NCBI GenBank assembly: GCA_016550415.1
Contig: JABXGU010000078.1
Coordinates: 1-42,442 of the forward strand
Reading direction: 5' to 3'
From: an archaeon
GTDB taxonomy: Archaea > Asgardarchaeota > Hermodarchaeia > Hermodarchaeales > Hermodarchaeaceae
Length of the DNA stretch: 42,442 nt
Positions 37,715 to 42,442 of this stretch are shown here, piece by piece. Both the position numbers and the translations under genes were made by a program. How positions within the stretch are numbered: the first letter of the stretch is position 1; every line of letters begins with the position of its first letter. The notes under the pieces are model-generated. The model was not told the DNA's origin, did not search any database, and was given only the letters and a program-made list of their open reading frames with translations.

Positions 37715-40046
37715 ACAAAGAACCTCCCGTGAGAATAACAAATCTGCTCAACTTGATAAGTGGATTCAAGCAGTTCGAAAACAGGATTCAGGAATGCCAA
37801 TGGTACGCACCAGCGATAGCCTCATACGTAATTGGAATCGCCAGCGAATTGCCGATGCGCTCATTCGAGAGACAACACTTGTCCAGGAACTCTTTGACAT
37901 TCCTCCAATGTCCGCTGAAGAAGCCAAGCACATAGCACTGGAGGTGGAGCAACGTATCAAAAGTATGCAGCTCCCCTTTGTGAGTGCACCCCTCATCCGA
38001 GAAATCCAAAATCAAGTGATTCTAGAAAAGGCAAAAGACGATCCAAGATTCGCAGTCTACCGAAATGCACTCACACGTGTTGGCATACCCATGTGGGACT
38101 TTAGCCGCATCATCTATGGCGATGGCTATGAGGCACAAGAGAATGCAAATATGCAGCCAAACCCCGAAACAACGCATAAAAAATCAGCAGACCGGCTTTG
38201 CAAAGAAGCTTACCTGTTGATGCTCCCGCCAACTTTAGCAGACGCGCATCTAGCGGGAGACCTCCACATCCACGATTTGGAATACTTTGGCACAAGACCC
38301 TTCTGTGCCGATTACGATGCGCGATATTTCTTTAAATATGGGTTGATATGTGATGGACTTGGCGAAAGGACAGCGGTCGCAAAACCAGCCACGCACCCGA
38401 CGGTGGCTATCCTGCACCTCATCAAAGTCCTCGCCGCTGGGCAAACAAACAGTGCAGGAGGACAAGGACTCTTCAATTTTAATATATTCTTGGCGCCTTA
38501 CCTCCACGGAAAAACTGACCAAGAAATTGAACAACTTGCTCAAACAATCCTCTATGAAGCAAACGAAACATACGTCTCCAGGGGAGGACAACTAGTCTTC
38601 TCTAGTATCCAGCTTGAAGCAGGCATCCCCAAAATCTGGAGAAACGCCCCTGTCGTTTGCAATGGCAGGGTTGGTCCTGACACCTACGGAGACTATGAAG
38701 ACGAAGCAATGACTTTCATGAAGGTAATTCTCGAGCAATACTGTAAAGGAGACGCGTGGGGAAAGATGTTTACCTTCCCCAAACCGGAAATTGTTCTTCG
38801 ACGCGATTACCTTACAAAGAGCGAATATGAGGAGACAATGTTTCTTGCTGCTAAGCTTTCAGCAAAATATGGTAGCAGCTACTTTGACAACCTAATCCCG
38901 CCATGGCGGGGAGAGGATGGACAATCGTGTTACCAGTGCTGCGCCTTCCGATTTGAAGAAGACATCGGTAGCGAGGAACTAATGCGCAAAGTGATGTTTG
39001 AGAATGGAGCCCATTTCATGATGGGTGGCCTTCAGGTTGTAACCATTAATCTTCCGCGATTAGCATACATTGCTAATGGAAATGACGAGACCTTGATGTC
39101 TAAACTGCGAGAACAGATGGAGCTGGCAAAACAGGTACTCCTAGTTAAGAGGCAGTTTATGGAACGTCAAATGAAGCGTGGAATGCTGCCCTTTCTGATG
39201 CAGCAACCAAGATATAACGATGAGAAAGCTCCACCCCTTTTTGACATTCCAAAAATGTCGCCAATAATTGGCTTCGTCGGCATTAATGAGATGGCTCAGT
39301 TTCATGTAGGACATCAGTTGCATGAAGACCGTGATGCGGTACGATTCGGGCTTCGTGTTCTTGCAGAGATGGAAAGTATACGGAATGAATTTGTTAAGCA
39401 GACGGGAATGCCCTTTGCTGTTGCACGTACACCAGCTGAGTCATGTGCAAGTCGCCTAGCTATCCTTGATTTACTACATCATCAGAATCAGGCGATTAAA
39501 GTTGTAAAAGGCAATACCAAGAATTGGCATCAACAGCTTGAGTTGCATGGGCACACTCAGGTTCCTGTCTACTATACTAATGGATTCATGGTAAATTATG
39601 AGGCAGGAATCTCTCTGGCGAAGAAAATTGCCATAGAAGAGAAGGCGTTTCCGTTACTGAGCGGTGGAAACATTTTCCATATATTCCTAGGTGAAGCAGC
39701 TCCAGATGCAGAGGCACTTGAAAAGCTGAACTCAAGGATTGCCCTCAACACACAATTGGGCTACTATAGCTATACTCGTGATCTTTCAGTTTGCAAAGAC
39801 TGCAACAATACAGCAGGCGGCCTATTAGATGTATGCCCCCGCTGCAAGAGCACTAACATTGATTGGTTCAGCAGAGTGACAGGATATTACCAAAATGTCA
39901 AGGGTTGGAATGCAGGAAAACGCGAGGAGCTCCAAAGACGCCATCGACTAACTGGCTCATCACTTTTTTCTCCAATCATTGAAGAAAACAACAATTTTGA
40001 GCCTAAACATGTTGTGCAGGAAAAAAATGTTAGAGTGTCGGAGTAG
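37701..40046 (+). CDS. nrdD: Anaerobic (class III) ribonucleoside-triphosphate reductase
   Basis: Makes deoxyribonucleotides under anoxia with a glycyl radical. Residues 34-130 hold an ATP-cone (VRTSDSLIRNWNRQRIADAL onward), the allosteric activity site. The barrel includes AGDLHIHDLEYF and SAGGQGLFNFNIFLAPYL, and GQSCYQCCAFRF carries Cys of the active site. The C-terminus has a zinc site (CKDC, CPRC) and the glycyl radical loop RVTGYYQ with Gly728, 54 residues from the end. An activase gene nrdG is absent from the window and must be elsewhere. The ATG at 37701 lies inside the glutaredoxin-like gene. The pairing suggests the redoxin-dependent rather than the formate-dependent subtype. Confidence 0.96.
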   Translation: MAKRRQRTSRENNKSAQLDKWIQAVRKQDSGMPMVRTSDSLIRNWNRQRIADALIRETTLVQELFDIPPMSAEEAKHIALEVEQRIKSMQLPFVSAPLIREIQNQVILEKAKDDPRFAVYRNALTRVGIPMWDFSRIIYGDGYEAQENANMQPNPETTHKKSADRLCKEAYLLMLPPTLADAHLAGDLHIHDLEYFGTRPFCADYDARYFFKYGLICDGLGERTAVAKPATHPTVAILHLIKVLAAGQTNSAGGQGLFNFNIFLAPYLHGKTDQEIEQLAQTILYEANETYVSRGGQLVFSSIQLEAGIPKIWRNAPVVCNGRVGPDTYGDYEDEAMTFMKVILEQYCKGDAWGKMFTFPKPEIVLRRDYLTKSEYEETMFLAAKLSAKYGSSYFDNLIPPWRGEDGQSCYQCCAFRFEEDIGSEELMRKVMFENGAHFMMGGLQVVTINLPRLAYIANGNDETLMSKLREQMELAKQVLLVKRQFMERQMKRGMLPFLMQQPRYNDEKAPPLFDIPKMSPIIGFVGINEMAQFHVGHQLHEDRDAVRFGLRVLAEMESIRNEFVKQTGMPFAVARTPAESCASRLAILDLLHHQNQAIKVVKGNTKNWHQQLELHGHTQVPVYYTNGFMVNYEAGISLAKKIAIEEKAFPLLSGGNIFHIFLGEAAPDAEALEKLNSRIALNTQLGYYSYTRDLSVCKDCNNTAGGLLDVCPRCKSTNIDWFSRVTGYYQNVKGWNAGKREELQRRHRLTGSSLFSPIIEENNNFEPKHVVQEKNVRVSE

Positions 40047-40107
40047 AGGAGAACTTCCACAAGTAATATTAGGCAAATTCCCTGATTTCTAGTATTGATT
40101 TACAGGA

Positions 40108-40389
40108 GTGGAAGATTTATTGTCACCAGAAGATCGATGCTTGAAGTGTGGCGGTACCCTTTTTCGCCGCGTCACAGATGAATGGATGAGACGCTCAATT
40201 CCATGGACAGCTGATGGTGTTGTGCGGCAATGTGAGACTTGTGGTGAAAAGCATTTTGTGTGCCAAAAATGCAATGGTCTTTTCACTAGAGTGAATATCA
40301 CAAATGTTCGATTGATGCGAGCCACATGTGCGCAATGTGGTGAAAAAGATGAACGCATTCAAGCTTGGCTGTTGGAACAGCTTGAATAA
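40108..40389 (+). CDS. Small zinc-ribbon protein with four CxxC motifs
   Basis: Ninety-three residues with CLKC, CETC, CQKC and CAQC, spaced so that two zinc sites are likely. The middle (TDEWMRRSIPWTADGVVRQC) and the end (AQCGEKDERIQAWLLEQLE) have no family that I know. GTG at 40108 overlaps its own AGGAG; TTG at 40120 lies eleven bases after that site and is a sound alternative. It follows nrdD after about 60 bases on the same strand, so it could be part of that transcript, but a function with the reductase is not supported by sequence. Confidence 0.75.
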   Translation: MEDLLSPEDRCLKCGGTLFRRVTDEWMRRSIPWTADGVVRQCETCGEKHFVCQKCNGLFTRVNITNVRLMRATCAQCGEKDERIQAWLLEQLE

Positions 40390-40492
40390 ATTACTGAAAG
40401 TATCTAACATAGGAATTTATTAGCAGAGTCATAAGAAACCTTATTTACTGATGATTAGAACTCGCAAATGAAATAATTTTGAGGAAGCCATA

Positions 40493-41281
40493 ATGTCAAA
40501 ACCAAAGCAGACTAAAGAAAAAGAAGAATTCGAAGAGCCACTTATCCAAATACTTCCAACAGAGGAAAAAATAACCCTTGCAAAGAGTCCCGTTCTAGTA
40601 ATAGGTTTCCCTGGACCGGGTCTAGTGGGAATGATTGCTACAGGACGTATGATTGAAGGCATGAAAATGAAGGAGATTGTTGCCATTAGATCTCCTCTCA
40701 TTCCACCTGTAACTCCGTTCTATGGTGGCGTGCTACGTCTTCCAATCAGAATTTGTGCAAGTGAAGATGGCAAAACCATTGTGGTGATATCTGAGATTCT
40801 GTTAGCCCTAGAAACAATATTCTTCATTGCCAACAAAGTTCTTGATTGGGCAGAGAAACAAGGAGTCCAGAAAGTTATTTGCCTTGAAGGAGTGGGCGTA
40901 AAGGACCGAGTAGGAGTACCAGAAGTTTTTGGTGCTGCTGAACCCCAACTCCTAGAAGAACTCGAAAAGTTTGAAGTCCCCCGCGTCAGAAAGGGTATTG
41001 TTGCAGGAATTGCAGGCGCTGTCTTGAATGAGTGCCTCATTCGGAAGCTTGATGGTTACTGTCTACTGGTTACTGCTAATGAAGAGGCGCCTGACCCAGA
41101 GTCTGCTGCAAGCATTGTGACTACGGTGAACAGGTTCTTGAATCTAGACGTTAGCATAGAGCCCCTTGTCAAAGAGCGGGCAGCCATAAAGAACCAATTC
41201 AATGAATTAGCTCAGAATGCGAGAAAGGGAGAACAGAACGCACAAGAACAGGGCTTCAGACCGATCCCATTCTACGTCTAG
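40493..41281 (+). CDS. PAC2 family protein (proteasome assembly chaperone-like)
   Basis: A 262-residue PAC2 protein. The family marks are SPVLVIGFPGPGLVGMIAT, PPVTPFYGGVLRLPIRICAS, ISEILLALETIFFIANKVLD, VICLEGVGVKDR and VAGIAGAVLNECLIRKLDG, followed by ANEEAPDPESAASIVTTVNR. Eukaryotic PAC2 helps build the 20S proteasome, and archaeal PbaA/PbaB relatives bind proteasome or other assemblies. The last 35 residues are polar, and the tail ends RPIPFYV; a hydrophobic-Tyr-x C-terminus is how proteasome partners dock, so this end (Phe-Tyr-Val) deserves notice. GAGGAAG stands about seven bases before the ATG. No other proteasome gene is nearby. Confidence 0.92.
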   Translation: MSKPKQTKEKEEFEEPLIQILPTEEKITLAKSPVLVIGFPGPGLVGMIATGRMIEGMKMKEIVAIRSPLIPPVTPFYGGVLRLPIRICASEDGKTIVVISEILLALETIFFIANKVLDWAEKQGVQKVICLEGVGVKDRVGVPEVFGAAEPQLLEELEKFEVPRVRKGIVAGIAGAVLNECLIRKLDGYCLLVTANEEAPDPESAASIVTTVNRFLNLDVSIEPLVKERAAIKNQFNELAQNARKGEQNAQEQGFRPIPFYV

Positions 41282-41344
41282 TATTATCATATATGAAATA
41301 AGCTAGACCAGAATGCACACAGGGTTTGAGATGGTAGTAGGCAC

Positions 41345-41611
41345 CTAGTCTTCAGGGAAATGATCTAGCATTAGCTCCAGCATTTCTTGGCGTTCGTCTT
41401 CGTCGACTTCTTGTTTCTTACGCTTCTGTTTTCCATCTTCTTGGACTACAACAATAAAGTCCTTTTCAGTATGTTTGATGGGAAACTTTACCTTGTAGCC
41501 TTCAGGAGCTTTTCCTGTGGACTCATAACCACATGTGCAGGTGAGGAGTTTTCCTCCTCTTTTTCCTTTACTTGGACGCAACAGACTTCCGCAACGCGGG
41601 CAAAACTGCAT
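41345..41611 (-). CDS. RPB9/TFS N-terminal zinc-ribbon-like protein lacking the second ribbon
   Basis: The first 30 residues (MQFCPRCGSLLRPS, then LLTCTCGYES) are like the N-terminal zinc ribbon of RPB9 and transcription factor S. The second Cys pair is CxC rather than CxxC. The rest (KVKFPIKHTEKDFIVVVQE, then a charged helix EDERQEMLELMLDHFPED) is not the TFIIS-type C-terminal ribbon, so it cannot do RNA cleavage like TFS. It may be a free RPB9-like factor or a DNA/RNA-binding protein of its own; I cannot say. GAGGGAG stands eight bases before the ATG at 41611. It converges on the PAC2 gene and follows the unknown gene at 41687-42343 after 75 bases. Confidence 0.75.
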   Translation of the reverse strand: MQFCPRCGSLLRPSKGKRGGKLLTCTCGYESTGKAPEGYKVKFPIKHTEKDFIVVVQEDGKQKRKKQEVDEDERQEMLELMLDHFPED

Positions 41612-41686
41612 GATACTTATGCTCCCTCAATAGTAAATCATATTTGTGAGGATGCCGTACAAAATAAACTCTTAAGCTTTTCGAAT

Positions 41687-42343
41687 TTAAGCCTCTGACA
41701 GCTTTGCCTGTTTTAGAACTTCTTGTGTAGCACGTACAAGTTCAGTAGTCGATAGTAGAATCTCTTGATGAGACTCTGCAGTGGTAATAGCTTGGCGTAA
41801 AATCATTTTTTGCAGTGCACGAATGGTTTCGATTTGATCTCCATCGATTAGGCTTTCAGCTGAATGCAACAATGAATCAATAACTGTAGGTAGTATTTGG
41901 CGGTAATATTGTGCAGCATCAGTGGTCATTCGTTTTTCCCAGAGACTCAAAATCCTATTTGTGATTGGGCGTTTTTGAAAGACAAACCAAGATTCATTTA
42001 ACCGGATAAAACCTGCATCATTAAAGCGTACGTGTAGCGCCACTCTTTTGAGAGGATCTTTCTCAGATTCCCACGAGCCAACGCTTTTTGCTTCAAGAAT
42101 AAAGCCTAGTTCTTCTCTGGGGCTGAGGAGCCAGCATCCACGCTTGATTTCATCGCCAGTAATTCCTTCAATATCGTAGGAAAACTGATACTTCCTAAAT
42201 CTGGTTTTGGTTTCACCAAGACCTTCTGCATCAAGAAGAGTTGTTGTCCGACCAGACCGGTCATGTCGCTGGCGAACAAGAATAATTCGAATTGTGCCAC
42301 GGGGTTTTTCGCCATTGATAAGAATTGGACTGGTTACAAGCAA
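41687..42343 (-). CDS. Protein of unknown function (218 residues)
   Basis: I do not recognise it. Residues 1-130 look beta-rich: TIRIILVRQRHDRSGRTTTL, KYQFSYDIEGITGD, CWLLSPREELGFILEAKSVG and RVALHVRFNDAGFIRLNESW. Residues 130-218 are helical (ILSLWEKRMTTDAAQYYRQI, then TIRALQKMILRQAITTAESH) and would pack as a bundle. No catalytic motif, signal peptide or membrane span is visible. The start is the TTG at 42343, and a TATA-like AAGCCTTTTATG lies about 40 bases upstream, the same element as before the VTE5-like kinase gene. It is followed by the RPB9-like gene on the same strand. Confidence 0.75.
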   Translation of the reverse strand: MLVTSPILINGEKPRGTIRIILVRQRHDRSGRTTTLLDAEGLGETKTRFRKYQFSYDIEGITGDEIKRGCWLLSPREELGFILEAKSVGSWESEKDPLKRVALHVRFNDAGFIRLNESWFVFQKRPITNRILSLWEKRMTTDAAQYYRQILPTVIDSLLHSAESLIDGDQIETIRALQKMILRQAITTAESHQEILLSTTELVRATQEVLKQAKLSEA

Positions 42344-42381
42344 CTACAACAACTCTTTTGCCCTTTCCCCCTTTCCACTCA

Positions 42382-42394
42382 CATAAAAGGCTTC
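42382..42394 (-). promoter_or_regulatory. TATA/BRE-like promoter of the unknown gene
   Basis: On the minus strand it reads GAAGCCTTTTATG, about 40 bases before the TTG start at 42343, and shares AAGCCTTTTAT with the element at 12538-12548. Confidence 0.45.
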
Positions 42395-42442
42395 GTTTTT
42401 ATGCAAAAGTATCATACCAAAATTAGTTCATACAAAATATGA

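Noticed and set aside
1..42442. CRISPR arrays, insertion sequences, integrases, phage genes and toxin-antitoxin pairs
   Set aside because: I searched for direct repeats at regular spacing and for transposase, integrase or capsid motifs and saw none; genes are packed as in a normal chromosome.

Overview
The window looks like a piece of an archaeal chromosome, most likely from an Asgard (Promethearchaeota) lineage. I base this on gene content, because no rRNA, tRNA or universal single-copy marker tree can be used here. The eukaryote-like content is dense. It includes three proteins with a gelsolin-like N-terminal domain, a Ras/Rab-like small GTPase, a Roadblock/LC7 protein, a Bet3/TRAPP-type V4R protein, ribosomal protein eL33 (L35Ae) and a KH-less beta-CASP RNase. 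The rest is ordinary archaeal material: mevalonate and isoprenoid genes, GTPBP1-like GTPase, PAC2, TrmO, AOR, class III RNR and many small winged-helix and zinc-ribbon proteins. UUG and GUG starts are frequent, and several are fixed by good Shine-Dalgarno sites. I cannot name the class or order.

Layout. 1-2.3 kb: 3' part of a LarA-like protein, then a two-gene unit of a winged-helix protein and a Bet3/TRAPP-like protein that overlap by one base. 2.5-6.3 kb: class II HMG-CoA reductase, gelsolin-like protein A and a beta-CASP nuclease, all plus strand. 6.3-9.4 kb (minus): a compact unit coding for gelsolin-like protein C, a helical protein, gelsolin-like protein B, a multi-pass membrane protein and an 80-residue protein. 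9.4-15.8 kb: an M24 peptidase-like protein, isopentenyl phosphate kinase, a VTE5/Dgk1-type lipid kinase, a coiled-coil protein, GGPP synthase and an arginase/agmatinase-family enzyme. 15.8-17.6 kb: a DUF885-type metallopeptidase and the Ras-like GTPase, apparently co-transcribed with the agmatinase. 17.9-21.0 kb: an ABC-2 exporter (one ATPase, two permeases) behind a stand-alone Lrp RAM-domain protein. 21.1-26.0 kb: methionyl-tRNA synthetase and a 1025-residue helical protein with a beta-rich end. 26-33 kb: TrmO, tungsten-type AOR, DeoC with a zinc-finger-like tail, M42 aminopeptidase, HAD phosphatase with no canonical start codon, and GTPBP1-like GTPase. 33-37 kb: winged-helix proteins, eL33 with a histone-H1-like tail, Roadblock protein and a stand-alone asparagine synthetase domain. 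37-42.4 kb: glutaredoxin-like protein overlapping class III RNR, zinc-ribbon proteins, PAC2 and an unknown protein.

How the genes may work together. HMG-CoA reductase, isopentenyl phosphate kinase, the lipid-alcohol kinase and GGPP synthase supply archaeal membrane lipid precursors through the IPK-dependent mevalonate route, perhaps with isoprenol salvage. The gelsolin-like, TRAPP-like, Roadblock and small GTPase genes fit a primitive actin and membrane-trafficking apparatus. The glutaredoxin-like protein probably reduces NrdD. AOR and class III RNR point to an anaerobic life.

The most noteworthy observation is the family of three gelsolin-like proteins. They share one layout (single gelsolin-like domain, disordered linker or spacer, small C-terminal alpha/beta domain), and two of them are encoded with a membrane protein. 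No CRISPR array, transposon, phage gene, rRNA or tRNA was seen.
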